A DNA stretch of 64,000 nucleotides. Origin: Dioscorea cayenensis subsp. rotundata (Eukaryota; Streptophyta; Magnoliopsida; Dioscoreales; Dioscoreaceae). The notes below the pieces were generated by a model. That model saw nothing but the letters and a program-made list of their open reading frames with translations, was not told the DNA's origin and did no database searches. Positions 37,501 to 49,803 of this stretch are shown in pieces (position 1 is the first letter of the stretch; the number at the start of each line of letters is the position of its first letter). The DNA lies in contig NC_052474.1 in assembly GCF_009730915.1 (NCBI RefSeq), positions 5,615,501 through 5,679,500 on the forward strand, read 5' to 3'. A program made the position numbers and the translations under genes.

Positions 37501-39309
37501 ATCTTTTTGCAATCAATATGTTCGTCAATCTTCCTTGTCTTAAACATGATCATTTTCTTCTATTCACATTTTTTGTGGTCACTCTTGTGCTCTAACAAAA
37601 TTCTATTGTGATCAATCTTCCATTTCTCAAACGTGAATAGTTTTTACACATGAATCTTGCCACAATATTTTTGAGGAAACGACCTTTATGCAATTATCTT
37701 GTTTTAGTTGGTTGATCTCAATTTATTGCAATTGCCCATATTGTTGTCCATATATTACAGTCCTTGGAACTGCAATACTTATACTAGAGTGCCTCAGAAC
37801 CCTCTGGATAAGCAATGAGGAAAGGGGATCCATTTAGTTATTAACTAAGTATTCAATTATTATCTTTTCTTGGTGTCATTGCTAAATTGTTCTTATTGTC
37901 ATGTATTGTCTTTTAGATTATCACTGGTTCAGAGGATGGATCAGCACGGATATGGGGTAAGCATGCAAACCTTTTCAAAATTATCTATCAAATAACATGG
38001 ATCTGCTTTCTGTAACTTAAATTTTCATTTCATTTCCCATCTATCTATTATTATCCAGCATTTCGTGGAATTTAAGTAGCGCCTCTGTTGTTAGATCTAT
38101 ATACTTTTGGTCTACTTATAATTTATCAAATGTGAATGCTCAATGGATCATCCAGTTTTTGATTGTGATTTTTATTTGTAGATTGTAGAAATGGATTATG
38201 CACCCAAGTTATAAATCCAGAAAAGGGCCGTAAGCTGAAGGAAACTTCATGGGTCAGTTGTCTGGCGATTGATGCAAGTGAGAGTTGGCTGGTAAAGCTC
38301 TTTATTCAGTTCCCTGATATTAATTTGCTGATGACGTATGCTTGCTACTGTTTTTGTTGCTGGTTCTAATACTGCTATGCAGTAACAATTTAGCATTTTT
38401 ATCTGTGTTAAGGATCAAAGACCAGGAAATATAGTTTCTCTTCACAAGAATGTTTGCAGTGGCTCAAAGTTATTGTTGTTGCATAGTTTTAATAATATAA
38501 TGGAATATGGTTCACTAAATCTGAAAAGAAAATGAAAGCATGGCTTTCTTAATTCAGGCTTGCGGCACTGGAAGGGACCTGTCAGTTTGGAGTCTTCTCT
38601 CTTGTGAGTGTATTTTTAATATTGAGAGCCATACCCCAGTGCAAGATGTATCATTTGATGGAAACCAAGTAAGTTAAATGGATGTGGTTATCCTGCACCT
38701 GAAGGACTGTCTTCCTTCATCATATTTTTACTTTTGTGTTGCATGCATCTGGACCTAATTCATGTTCAGAAAATGGAGAAAATTTTGGCATGTATAGAGT
38801 TCATCCCCATTATCAATTATTTACCAGTTCTATTTCAAAGAAGGTTTCTCGAAGTTTTTTTATTTCTCATTGGCTCATGTCTTGTTTTCAGCATATCCTT
38901 GCAGTTGGTTCTGAACCAATTCTGAGACGGTACAGCATTAACGGGAAGGCTCTGTCAAAAATTCAATGCGCTCCGCAGTCAGCATTTTCCGTTTCCTTTC
39001 ACTCCTCAGGGGTAGGTTCAACTTTCAATCTTCCTTCTTCAGTTCTTCTTGAGTAAGGATCTAATTTAGAACACCATGCATTATACTTGGAATACGAGTT
39101 TTGCTTGATTAAATCCAATCCATCTAAATCTCATATATCCCAAAAGATCAGTCATACAATTGCTCAAATGTACATGAATTTTTCTCTCATTTCTTTTCCA
39201 GATTACAGCAGTAGGTGGCTACGGAGGCTTAGTAGATGTGGTGTCGGAATTCGGGAGCCATCTGTGTGTGTTTTGCTGCCGTGGTTTAGATAAAGATAAA
39301 TTTACTTAA
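34563..39309 (+). CDS. THO6: THO complex subunit 6 / DWA1, WD40-repeat protein, 12 exons
   Basis: WD40 subunit of the THO/TREX mRNA-export complex. The Arabidopsis orthologue DWA1 is also a substrate receptor of CUL4-DDB1 ubiquitin ligases in ABA signalling. Exons: 34563-34778, 34884-34999, 35428-35504, 36146-36191, 36817-36877, 36980-37033, 37203-37283, 37917-37956, 38182-38291, 38558-38668, 38892-39011, 39202-39309, giving 379 residues in one frame. Diagnostic blocks: SCGDDGHIRGWKW, GDACAYCWDVETGK, FRGHSDYLHCVV, the DWD box GSEDGSARIWDCR (WDxR), and VGGYGGLVDVVSEFGSHLC near the end, all matching the family order. The first ATG after an in-frame-stop region was chosen as start; ATINFEGDAREWNEDAYR fits the N-terminus. 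The upstream region is the end of the repeat array, so the promoter may be only about 280 bp from transposon DNA. Confidence 0.95.
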
Positions 39310-39538
39310 TTGAAACTTTGCTTGTCTCTGGACTTACGGATTGCCCTTCATTCTCATTGATCTACATGATCAGGCAGAGTTGAGGCTTTGTTCTTGGATC
39401 TCATGTTGTTTGTTGTTCCTGATGATGTTGTTAACCTCTTTTATGAATCAATCAGTCAATGGATCAATTATATTATTAAGTGTCACCAAATGTATTCTTC
39501 ACATCCTGAGTTTGAAATTTGTTTAGTGTCCACACGTA

Positions 39539-39967
39539 GGGGTGTTAATGATACACTACTACTCGTAAGCTACTCGAGTTCGATTCGGGGAAAGCTCGAA
39601 TTCGACTTGCTTAGGGTGAAGTCGAGCTCGAGCTCTAGTAGCTTGAGTAGTAGAGTGAGCCGAGTTCAAGCATTTTAATACTTGACACGAGTGCTCGCGA
39701 GTTTAATTGAGTAGTTATATTTGTGTGTATATATATTGTATATTAGTTTGTTTTATATATATAATTGAGTTCGAGCTTGAATTCGAGTTCGAGTATAAAA
39801 TTATATATGATCAAATCGAAGTTATTAGTTTTAATCGAACTTAATCGAGCTTAATCGAGTAAGCTCGAGTAGCTCAATTTATGTATTGAGTCGAGCTCAA
39901 GCTACAAAAATAAAACTCGATCAAGTTTGAGTCAAGTATCGAGCAACGAGTTTTCAACTGAGCTCGC
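39539..39967. mobile_element. Probable hAT-type MITE with CTCGAG-rich subterminal repeats
   Basis: Starts GGGGTGTTAATG after CACACGTA; the right flank CACACATA differs by one base and may be the 8-bp target duplication. The interior has dense CTCGAG, AGCTCGA and AATCGAG motifs in both orientations. The right terminal AACACCCC expected for this type is missing, so the right end may be trimmed. Confidence 0.55.
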
Positions 39968-40110
39968 ACACATAATTTTCATTTCTTATTTTCATTAGCT
40001 CATTCTGACAAATATCTTTCAGAACTTGATTGAATGGAGTTAATAATGTGATTTGAAAATAACTCAATTCAATGACTCATATTTTTTAAAGAGTAATGCT
40101 ATTCATCAAT

Positions 40111-40195
40111 GAATAGTATCCCGAATGTAACTTTGGAGGTGGGGTTGAATTTATTTTTACCACCTCACCTCTGGGATTGCATTCAGAATATTATT
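40111..40195. repeat. Imperfect inverted repeat (small hairpin)
   Basis: The left arm (about 40111-40145, GAATAGTATCCCGAATG...) pairs with the right arm (about 40160-40195, ...CATTCAGAATATTATT), roughly 35 bp per arm with mismatches. A MITE core is likely. Confidence 0.6.
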
Positions 40196-40537
40196 TTAGA
40201 ACACTATTTTGGGATGACTTTTCTAAATTAACCTTGAGGCCTATCTAAGTTTTATATCTATTAACTTTTATTACTAATTTCTACTTGCGTTATATAAACT
40301 TCATAAAATTAAATTCAAACCAATCTGATCACTCTACAGTATTAAAAGTATTTCATGTATATATACAATTTAGAATATTTAATTAAGTTTTAATTTGTAA
40401 TAGTCTTTTTGATATCTATTATCATCATACAACTAAAGCAAATGAACTGATTTCATCTAAGTAAACGAATCTCAAGGCATCATGGACGGTCTTGCTTGCT
40501 TTGAGAAATATTTCCCCTTTCCTCTGAAAAACCCTCA

Positions 40538-40545
40538 AAACCCTA
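40538..40545 (+). promoter_or_regulatory. Telo-box AAACCCTA upstream of uL24m
   Basis: The exact telo-box motif, known to be common near the start of plant ribosomal-protein genes, lies 52 bases before the ATG. A preceding AAACCCTC is a near match. TRB-type Myb proteins bind such motifs. Confidence 0.6.
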
Positions 40546-40556
40546 GTGAGCGAGTG

Positions 40557-40596
40557 AGAAAGAGAGAGAGAGAGCGAGAGAGAGAGAGAGAGAGAG
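40557..40596 (+). repeat. (GA)n tract in the 5' leader
   Basis: An almost pure GA dinucleotide run ends exactly at the ATG of uL24m. Such GA/CT-rich leaders are common in plant translation genes. Confidence 0.85.
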
Positions 40597-42365
40597 ATGG
40601 GATGGAAGGCGGCCCAGAAGCTGATACCCAAATGGAAGATCCTTCGTGGTGACAACGTAGCATTCAATCGATTCAATCTTTGTTGTTGGTTCTCTCTATG
40701 AAGCAAATTTTCGATGTTTTCTTATGATGAATTTGTGTTTTTTTTGTTTTTTTCGATTGATTTTTGTAGGTTATGATCATCAGAGGAAAGGACAAGGGAG
40801 AGACAGGCCTCATCAAGCGTGTAATCAGATCTCAGAACCGCGTCATCGTTGAGGGCAAGAATCTGGTTCGTTTCTCCAACCCTAATTCCATTTCTCAGAT
40901 CTTTGTTCATTCATTTGATGCTAGGTTTACTCTGATTATTAAAAATTAAAATTTAAAACAATGTAATTGATAAATCTATATTTCTCAAGAACATTTTTAT
41001 AGATTTGCTTTTAGTTTGTTGTTTTAATATAATCTATTTTCCTTGGAGCAGATGAAGCGTGTAATCATTTGTTTTTTTTTTTAAATGAAAAATAAAAAAT
41101 TGAAGCATCAATTGTGCTGTTATTTTTTACCTTATTAAACAATGTCATTGATAAATTGAAGCATGAATTGTAGGTTAAGAAGCACATCAAGCAAGGGCAG
41201 GGACATGAAGGTGGGATCTTTTCTGTGGAAGCCCCTCTCCATGTCTCCAACGTTCAAGTTCTCAACCCGGTTACTGGGTATGTTCCATTTTTTTTTATCT
41301 TAAATCGATAAAAACCTCTATGAAAGACTGATTGATCAAAATATACTTTTCATTATAACCCTTGCCTTTCTCAGCTTTGTATGAATGATTGATGTCTTAA
41401 GTTGTTTAGGAGACCTTGTAAAATAGGATACCGATATTTGGAAGATGGGGCCAAAGTTAGAGTCTCTCGAGGGCAGGAAGCATCTGGATCCATAATCCCC
41501 CGACCGGAAATATTATCACAGAGGAGAAAGCTGAGACCTACCATACGTAATTTCCCTTTGCCCCCTTTTTCAGATAATCACTTGGATGTTTGTTCCTTTT
41601 TTCTTACTTGATGCATTGTGTGGTTCTTTTGTTTTAATTATTGATTTTGCAATTTGATTATTTCTATCTTTGGTTTTCCCTTTCTTGTAATTGCTTTTGT
41701 TTTGATGAAGTACTTGTATGTTTTGTGTCTATTTCATTGTGTTTCCATATAGAATTTCGTAACATTTTATTGTATCTATACCAGAGTAATCCTTGTATGC
41801 AAAATATTGCAGCAAAAGCAAAAGATAGAAATTCTATATGGAAACACAATGATTATAAAGTACTATATTTATTTTATATTTATTCGTACCTTTTTTTAAT
41901 CTTTCTGTTATGCTCCTTGTATTTGATCCTGAGCTAAGCAGCACAATTTCTGTCCTTTTTCTAATTTGATGCAACTTGGATGTAGCTTCCATTCTATAGA
42001 TGCCTGAGGAAATTTCGTGCAATGGCCATCCATCTAATAATCAAATAAGGCCAGGCTCGTTTTCTATGTTTTATTTGTGATACTAATCATAGGATTGAAT
42101 AGAAAGGAATCAAATCTGTGGCTGTTTCGTTTGAATGTTATAATTTTTGCTTTTTTCTTCTCCGTCGGATTTTCTTGATGGAATTAGTAAATCATCATAG
42201 TATTTCATAACATTGACAGAATACCCCTGAACATGCACTTTCTGTTCTTCTGTACTGACTCATTTATTCTTTGTTTGTGCAGTTGGCCCTAAAGACACTC
42301 CTATGGATGTTGTGCTCGAAAAAACATACGACGCCAAAGCTGGACTGGGAATGCCTGATCTTTAG
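40597..42365 (+). CDS. Ribosomal protein uL24, mitochondrial type (KOW domain), 5 exons
   Basis: Large-subunit ribosomal protein L24 of the organelle type, closest in reading to the plant KOW-domain protein annotated as mitochondrial L24 (Arabidopsis At5g23535). Exons 40597-40656, 40770-40865, 41174-41277, 41410-41546, 42283-42365 give 159 residues in one frame ending TAG. The KOW motif is DNVMIIRGKDKGETGLIKRVI (residues about 19-39), followed by NRVIVEGKNLVKKHIKQG and the uL24 signature HVSNVQVLNPVTGRP. The C-terminal tail ends KTYDAKAGLGMPDL. No obvious cleavable presequence: the mature-type MGWKAAQKLIPKWK begins directly, so import information would be in the first helix. It is convergent with the TRB gene. 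Confidence 0.95.
41735..41851. repeat. Perfect 24-bp inverted repeat in uL24m intron 4
   Basis: Arms at 41735-41758 and 41828-41851 are exact reverse complements (core TTTCCATATAGAATTT), with a 69-base loop. This could be a MITE relic or a stable intronic hairpin. Confidence 0.85.
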
Positions 42366-43115
42366 ACAATTGTATCTCACAACAAAGACCATTGCATCTC
42401 ACGGGACCTATTAACAATTTGCAGAGCAACTTCTCTAGTTTCATCCTGATATCTGCATTTGTTGTTAATGAAGATTTGAACTGAACTTCAATTTTAGCCA
42501 ATTATGTGACCATTTTGGTGATATGGAGGTGAAACTGAGCATGTAATCTTTTGATGGAAATTGCTGGAAAATGTTTCAAGAATAAGGAGATAATTGTTAC
42601 GATAGTTGGATTATCCATATAAAAAACTTATATTTGTTGTTTTGTTTCCTTTTGTGTATAGATGATGATCTTTGTCATCCTATTTGTGTTTGCTTTGAAT
42701 TTGCTTGAATGACACATCCCTCTTTTATTTTGTTGTCTTTTCAATTAGTATCTTAGAAAGTTTTGTTGCATGAATATTTTCTCACTTCCCATTTGTCATG
42801 CTTTGTTTGTAGATGAAAAGAAAAAACGGATGACAGAATTGTATGTTCTCATTTTCTTTCATTTACTCGGCATGTTTTTCCCCCATTGGTTCTACAGCCA
42901 CGGTAGGTAGCCTAGTATTTTTCGTGAAGCCCTTTTTGGTATGTCTTATTTAATCCGGAACAATTTGGTTTAATTCAATGCTCGGTTGAAATAACCAAAA
43001 TGTCTATTGTTATTTTATTTTATTTGTGTGTACATGCACACATCATTTTTACTCGAGAACATTGAACATTGGGCATACTCAAAAACAGGGTAAATTTGGG
43101 TATACTCAAAAACAT
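42366..43115. other. 3' UTR and intergenic DNA
   Basis: Downstream of uL24m; AT-rich with no gene. A phrase near CATACTCAAAAACA occurs twice just left of the foldback element and once on its right. Confidence 0.5.
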
Positions 43116-43470
43116 GGTAAATTTTTTAATAGGGTACCAAATTATGATCAGTTTTCATTTTAGGGTCTAAACTCAATTAAATCAAATGGTTATCCAATTT
43201 TAATTTTGTTTTATTGGATGGTTACATGAGAGATTTTGGTCTATTTTTGATGATTTGATTTGAGTCTATTTTTGATGATATGATGTTAAAAATGAAAATA
43301 GCATAGGGTGTCATGCATAGTATTTATATCATCAAAAAAATAGGTCAAAATCTCTCTAGTAACTATTATGTATAATAAAATTGAAGTTGAACAATCATTT
43401 TGATTCAAATTGAAGTTCGAACCCTATAAGAAAAAGGACCATAGTTTGATACCCTGCTAAAAAAATTAAC
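43116..43470. mobile_element. Foldback MITE with long inverted repeats
   Basis: The left arm from GGTAAATTTTTTAATAGGGT pairs with the right arm, read inward as GGTTAATTTTTTTAGCAGGG, and similarity continues for about 130 bp (for example GAGAGATTTTGGTCTATTTT against GAGAGATTTTGACCTATTTT), leaving a short centre. The family is not assigned; no convincing target duplication, but both flanks carry an ACATTG...CATACTCAAAAACA phrase. Confidence 0.7.
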
Positions 43471-43817
43471 CCCTCTAAAACATGAAACATTGCACATACT
43501 CAAAAACACTAAACATTGCTGCTGACAATTATATAATCCCAGACTAAACAATGAACATGTGATTATTTAGTGAAAATAGCATAGATGTCTGACTAATGGA
43601 AGAGAATTTCTTTTATACAGAGGGAGCTATATTATACATTTAGGTCTGAAAATACATGTGTTTCCCTAGCAACCAAAGTTACAATAAAAACAACCTGAAA
43701 ACCACATAATTCTCAGATGGTAATTGATGCAAGAAATTTATTACTTGAAGAGTTCACACAGCCAAACCGGGAGCACTGCTTGAAGGTCCTGACCAAAGAT
43801 GCACAATAAGGTCCACA

Positions 43818-46800
43818 TTACGCCAAGCTAATGACTTCACCTTGCCTGCCTGCAATTGTAAAAGGCCATGTGGAGTTGTTACTTTGGATAAATTGTGAGA
43901 TCAATGCAAACAGAAATGTAAGCTGATAAGAATATTTCTCCAATTACATTTCTCGTATATCTCTTTTGCCAACAATAGCAATGAGTCTGTGTCCTCGGCC
44001 ATTTTCGCAATGTTCTCTGCTTCTTTCATTGCTTCAGATGCGAGGTATGCTTTAGCCTCTGCGTCTGCAATTCTGTACGCTGCTGTTATGGAAGCATCCT
44101 CGATTGAGTTCATGGAGCTGCACAACCCAGAATTGTTTTGTATTTTTGGTCGGTGATGAGCCGGATCTTTTTGCTTGGGGCTAGGGGTTTTTGTTGCTAA
44201 GGATGATTCTTTCAGCAAGTATCCTTTTCGGCCCTGAAACAAATTTACATAAGAAAAGTGACAAAAATAGTAATCAGTGAGAATGAAGAAAATGAACCAA
44301 TCAATGTTTTGATAATTTAGGAGAACTAAGTACAATGTGCTTTTTTCTCTGATGTCACATGGCTGATAATGATTTAGTTATACCAATATGGAAAATCATC
44401 TTAAAATAAAGTGAGAGGAAAGTAAACTGGATACTAGCATATTTAAAAAAAACTAGCTAAATTTCAACTTAACAGGTAAAAGGTTAAGTCCAAAAAGTCA
44501 AATTGCAATTTACCTTCCTTGACACCAGATTAACTCAAGCTTATTAGCAAAAGTTCAAGTGTTCCTACAAATGATTGGCATCATTCCATGATGCTCCTTG
44601 GGTCGAAGATCCTTGAGCTCACTCTGAGTCTGGTTCTAATTTCACCAGATTAATCATCTTCATTATCCACATTTTCATTTTATTTTCATCACCACTAACA
44701 ACAACTATAGCAATTTTCATTACAAAGTGGGGTTTGCATTGGCAGGACATGTTTAACTTGTTTTCATATAGGGCAAGAAGGCCACACCGTAGGTTGTCAA
44801 ACTTGAAATCAGACCTAAATAAAATGATCCATTTCAGTGGAACTTCACACAAGAAACTGATTATGAATAGGGAAGGCCAACTAACCAAAAGGAAGATATG
44901 AAACTTAATTTGCACAGTAATTGTGCTTTCAATGCTCTATGGCATGACAAATGTTAGAAAAGTTCAAGAATTATCTTAAATTTGTAAAACATTCATCTTC
45001 ATTATTAAAAGGAAAAATGTGCTTATTCTCATCTTTATCTCCACCATTCATCTTTGATTTCTAAGATGGAGATGCTGACCTGGCATGCTCTCTCAAATTT
45101 AGTTTACGTTACACGCAACATAAGCAAGCACAGACATTCCAAGTAGTTAGGCAACAGGTTGAGACAACCCTTCTCATAGGAAAGGATTGTTTATTCCTAT
45201 TAGTGGCTTCATAAGCTACAATTTATCAACAAAGAAAGATTACAGCTCCATAATTAATACATAAAGCAATGCATTGACCAGCAGACCATCAAAATCAAAA
45301 TAAATTATCAGTCATTTATGACCACACACCCACATATCATATATTCATACATGTAGATAAATGCAAATGCACCCTGATGACTGCATAAATTAAGTTTGAA
45401 GAACTTTAATAGTAAGAAAAGTATCAAAAAGTAGTCATTGAATAACCTCCAATTGTAAGCCCAAATCCCTGATGTAGAACAGGAAATAGTCATTCTGATA
45501 AAGAATGTGCAATGTTCATCATAATCTACGCGACCCGGAACACTTGAATATCGACAACACCAAGGCCAAGAGGTTCTCCAGTATATCAATTTAATATCAC
45601 AATGTGGATGTTCCTTGGAGTTATTATTTTTTTATAAAATGGTGGAAGAATAAGTGCACAAATAAAGTTTTTCTTCATGCATAAGACAATATGAATGGGA
45701 CAGACAATTTAAAAAGGCTTTAATCTAGATTCAGCATGATGTGTGGATCATCCACAGTCTCCATCCAATCTTGTACCAAACTATTTAATGTTGCTTTCCA
45801 ATATATGAATGACGATCATCAATACATGGACTTCTAAATTGGAAGCAAAGCATACATTTCAGATTTTAAAAATAAAATATGCTAGGTAAGATGTTTGGGA
45901 GGAGAACTACTTAATTAGTCCCAGTCTGAAGACAAGTGAGAATTTACCTTAATTATCTTATCTTGTTTAATGAATCGTCTTAACTTTGAACTCAGTAACC
46001 TCCTGAAATTTGATGGGACTTCATGCCTTTGCTGCATATAACACCAAAAAAAGATAAAACTAATATCCTAGAAAACAAAATCAAGAAATCTTTCAATGAT
46101 CTCAAAAAGCATAACTTGATAAAAGTTAAGAATCATTAAAAGGTGGGAATGTTGAACATGCAGTTTTTTTGCAAAAGAAAATGAAGTCATGATGAATACA
46201 CGACCTATTGACCAAATGGTGAAGCATGATGATGATATGCAACCTGCTTATCAGTTGCAAATTTCTGTCCAAATTGTGTCAAGGGTAAATTCTACATGTT
46301 TGACCACTAACTAGTTTTAACCTAGAGGATCACCAAAAGTTCAAATGTTTGCATGTAAGTACCAAATAACATGCATTATATTTTACAAAAAGAAAATGCA
46401 TTTAAAGAATTTGGAAAAATGAATTATAAATAGATAATGATAATCATTGATAGATTTTAATGAAGAAAAGTTTCCAATATTTAGCTACCGTCATAAATAA
46501 TGTACAATAGCAATAAATGCTTAATAAAATTCTGTTCTAACTTAATAGTTTGGTTCTTTTTTTTTTAGAAGCATGTATGAGGAAGGGATTTTGTATTTAT
46601 TTCTGGAACAAAAAGGACCAGAAGATCAGATACTATGACAGTGACAGGGAGATGAGATGTCAAACTACCTCGATGTATTTACAAATGGCACCAATTTCCA
46701 TTCCATCTGGCTCTGACATAGCTTTAAGAGCTTCGGTTATTAGCTGAGTATACCTTGAACACAAATCAAGTATAAAAATTTAACCAACTCACTCCAAACT

Positions 46801-49325
46801 TGCATTTGCTGGAAATGACAAAACTAAACAACGAGAAACAATCATGCTAACTTTGGTCTTTTTAGATGAGTTCTCATCACACACTAGTAATTTAGAAATA
46901 TAAGCCATAAACCCCAAAGCAATGTAAAGGGGGGAAAGGAGAAAAAGAAAGAAAGAGAATGAAAAAAAGGTAAAATAGCAGAAAGTAGGTTACATTTTTC
47001 AAATGGTAAGAGATGAAATTAACATGAGACAATGAATTATATGGATATGGATATACCAGCTAACTATTAAGTACTTGAGATGACGAAGAAAGACAGAGAG
47101 AATGAAAAAAAGCATAAAGAGACTGAACATAAGGTTATTAACAGACAGGCTAGAGTAATAAACAAGCTTAAATAGTGCCGATGGTAAAAGCTTGCCACAA
47201 GTAATGTCCCAGCAGCAATAATATACAAATTTTCTATTAATTTATCTTTTTACATGGATTTTGGAGCTAAAAGACAATAAACCCACACGAAGATATCAAA
47301 CAGATTTTATATCAAATCACCATCTCAAGTGTATTGTACCTGTCTAGCTAAAAATTGGTTTGGACCCTCTTTGCAAAATATTTGAATGGCCACCAATTCC
47401 ATGGTTTATAAATGCTAGGGATCATAGCAGAGCTAATTGGAATTGTTAATTTGACTGGAACATAGTTTCACACAGTATGTTAGGAGCAATTGACCCAAGG
47501 GATGACTAGACTTAAGCACCACCAAAACTCAACCAAGCAGCCACCCAGAACACCCAAGGTCCAGTTCTTTGTGTGTGGCTTGTAGGCAACACATGCATAA
47601 AGTTGAACTTTCCATGGACCAGATTGTCAGCACAAGTGAATGGTGATCGATAAAAATATTAGACAAAGAAGAGAGTAGCACACCGTAGACTGGTTTTCCC
47701 ATCTTGGGAGATCTTCATTGGGTCCATGGCTGCCGGCATTCCTTCTTCTTTGGTTGTGGCAGAGACAACATGACCCTGAGAGCAAGATAGTGGAATGGCC
47801 AGAATACTCTTATGCTTTGGTGTCCTTGATTTCTCTCTAGAGCCTTGGCCGCTTGCACTAACACTCAAATTCCTCCATTTGTCCTAGATGGGTAGACAGG
47901 AGAACAATTAGCTTAAGATGTTCCATTATAAAATAAAACAAACAACAACAAATTGTATATAACATCTCAGATTCTCAATTAAGTTATTAGCAAAATATAA
48001 TAAGTTGTATACCAATGATTGTGTGTCCATTATCTGAACTAATAATGCACAAGAGATTGTAAATGAGCTGAGTTTGATCAGGTTGGAACCAACTCGAGCT
48101 TGAAACTAGCTTGAAAAGGCTTGTTCGAACTCGCCTTGACGTTAATTGCAAAAGCTTGAGTCTACCTTGAGACTAAAATTGAATCAATTTATTTTTGAGA
48201 ATTTGTGTTAAACTCAATTAGTTTGAAACTAAAACCTCATTTATAACTTGGTTTTTGCTCTTAACAATGAACAATACAAATTTTTTATACAATAACTATA
48301 TATTATAAATATCTAAAAATTATAATATATTTATTTCAAGCTATCAAGCTGAGCTCAATTAAGCCTGGACCAGCTTAAGCTCTGACTAAAATTAAATTCA
48401 AGCTTGAAAACGAAGCTCAAAATGCCAAGCCAAGCTCGAGCTGCTTCTGAATAGATTGACTGATTGACAAGCTTATATACAACATTACAACTTGCGAGAT
48501 CTTCTAGTGACTAACTTCTCATCTTATTGGTGCAACATCCTATGCGATTTAGTGGTAAATAACACAATGAAAATGCAATGAACAATGGACGCATTCAGAT
48601 GCCCTTTATTTTTATATTTTCTTGAGGTATTGTTAACATCAAATACATTATTGTAAGCCAACTTGCCATGCTATACACTAATTCTAAAAAGATAGGCTCC
48701 TTTAGTTGCAACTTGTGATTGCAAACATCCTCAACAACATACACACATCATAAACTAATCGAACCAACATCCAAAGGGTACACTCACGGATTCCCCGAAA
48801 AAATCCAACTTTACTAAATCCACATTATTACACGATTATTTATTCACATAAAAATTCCACCTTTCTCGCCAATGCCAACTGTTTTGAATAAACTACGGCA
48901 TCACAATTCTCTTCCAAGAACGAACATCAAAATAAAAACACAAAATCATATCACAAATAAGTCAAAATCCAACCAAAAATTTGCCAAAATTTCCCGTTTC
49001 AAAGTTCATTCATCAACAATTAGCCCACATCCAAAATCAATCTCACAGACCACTCCACAAATCAAACACCACTAATCAAATAACCACTAAAAAAACAGCA
49101 AAAAGAAAAGAAAGAAAAGAAAGAAAAGAAAAGATCATCAGATCCCTCCAATCAAGGATGGACGGAGAAATAAACCTTGAGATCGATATTGGAGCGAGTT
49201 GCGAGCAAGTGGCTGAACTCAGGGTCCTTCTGAATGGTGCGCCATTTTCCGGCGCCGTGCTTGTCCACACCGGCGCGCAGCGCCTCCTCCTCCTCCGACG
49301 TCCACTTCTGCTTCGGCGCTCCCAT
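43818..49325 (-). CDS. TRB: Telomere repeat-binding factor (single Myb histone, TRB/SMH), 6 exons
   Basis: Nuclear DNA-binding protein of the plant-specific Myb + H1/H5 family, which binds telomeric repeats and telo-box promoters and recruits chromatin regulators. Exons on the minus strand: 49325-49176, 47883-47684, 46753-46669, 46031-45948, 44233-43948, 43849-43818, giving 278 residues. Residues 1-60 are the N-terminal Myb ([25 protein letters not shown]) ending in the telobox-recognition helix IDLKDKWRNL. Residues about 115-178 are the linker-histone globular domain ([33 protein letters not shown]). Residues about 220-270 are an Ala/Glu-rich coiled coil ([18 protein letters not shown]), and the tail [10 protein letters not shown] is typical of the family. 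The ATG gives the canonical MGAPKQKW start. A Stowaway MITE lies about 180 bp upstream of the start codon. Confidence 0.96.
48060..48460. repeat. Decayed AGCTCGAG/AAGCTTGA-rich repeat in TRB intron 1
   Basis: Many CTCGAGCTTG, CAAGCTCGAG and AAGCTTGAA words in both orientations around an AT-rich centre, the pattern of the MITE at 39539-39967. The ends are not defined. Confidence 0.45.
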
Positions 49326-49501
49326 CGCGCTCTCTTCTCCAGGGCTCCCTCGATGAGTGATCGGTGGTATGCTGTTTTTGGGGTTTTTGTTGGAATTTTC
49401 ACAAGCACCCCTGTAAATATCTCATAATTACATGTGCTCGTTGCAGAATTCATGAGCGATGTAATTATCCAAAAGTCCCTCATAGTTCTTTTTATTTAAT
49501 A

Positions 49502-49803
49502 CTCCCTCTCCTTCTTTTTACTTGTCCTATCTCAGAGGTTTTATTTTTATCCTTTTTATTTGTTTATTTAAAAATTTATATATTATTAAATATTATTTTT
49601 TAAATTTATATTTTATATTTAATATATTTTTATAATTTTTGATAAATTATATTTAATTACATATTTTTTGAAATATATTTTAAATAAGAATAATATTAAA
49701 AAGTTAATGTAATTTTTATAAATTTTAAATTACTAATTAATTTTAATTAGTTTTTTAACAGTGTAATTTAGTTAAAATAGATGAGTAAAAAGAATTGGGG
49801 GAG
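49502..49803. mobile_element. Stowaway MITE (Tc1/mariner type), TA target duplication
   Basis: Left end CTCCCTCTCCTTCTTTTTAC; the right end read inward is CTCCCCCAATTCTTTTTACT. It is flanked by TA on both sides (49500-49501, 49804-49805). Length 302 bp with an AT-rich interior, exactly the Stowaway layout. It sits in the upstream region of the TRB gene. Confidence 0.9.

Larger units (their letters stand above)
39310..40537. other. Intergenic region between THO6 and uL24m
   Basis: Contains the THO6 3' UTR, a hAT-like MITE (39539-39967) and a small imperfect hairpin (40111-40195). No other gene. Confidence 0.6.

Noticed and set aside
41641..41937. 98-codon open frame in uL24m intron 4
   Set aside because: T-rich intron sequence crossed by the hairpin; no start context or family.
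49076..49483. 135-codon minus-strand and 148-codon plus-strand open frames
   Set aside because: Out-of-frame shadows over TRB exon 1, where the Myb domain reading is unambiguous.
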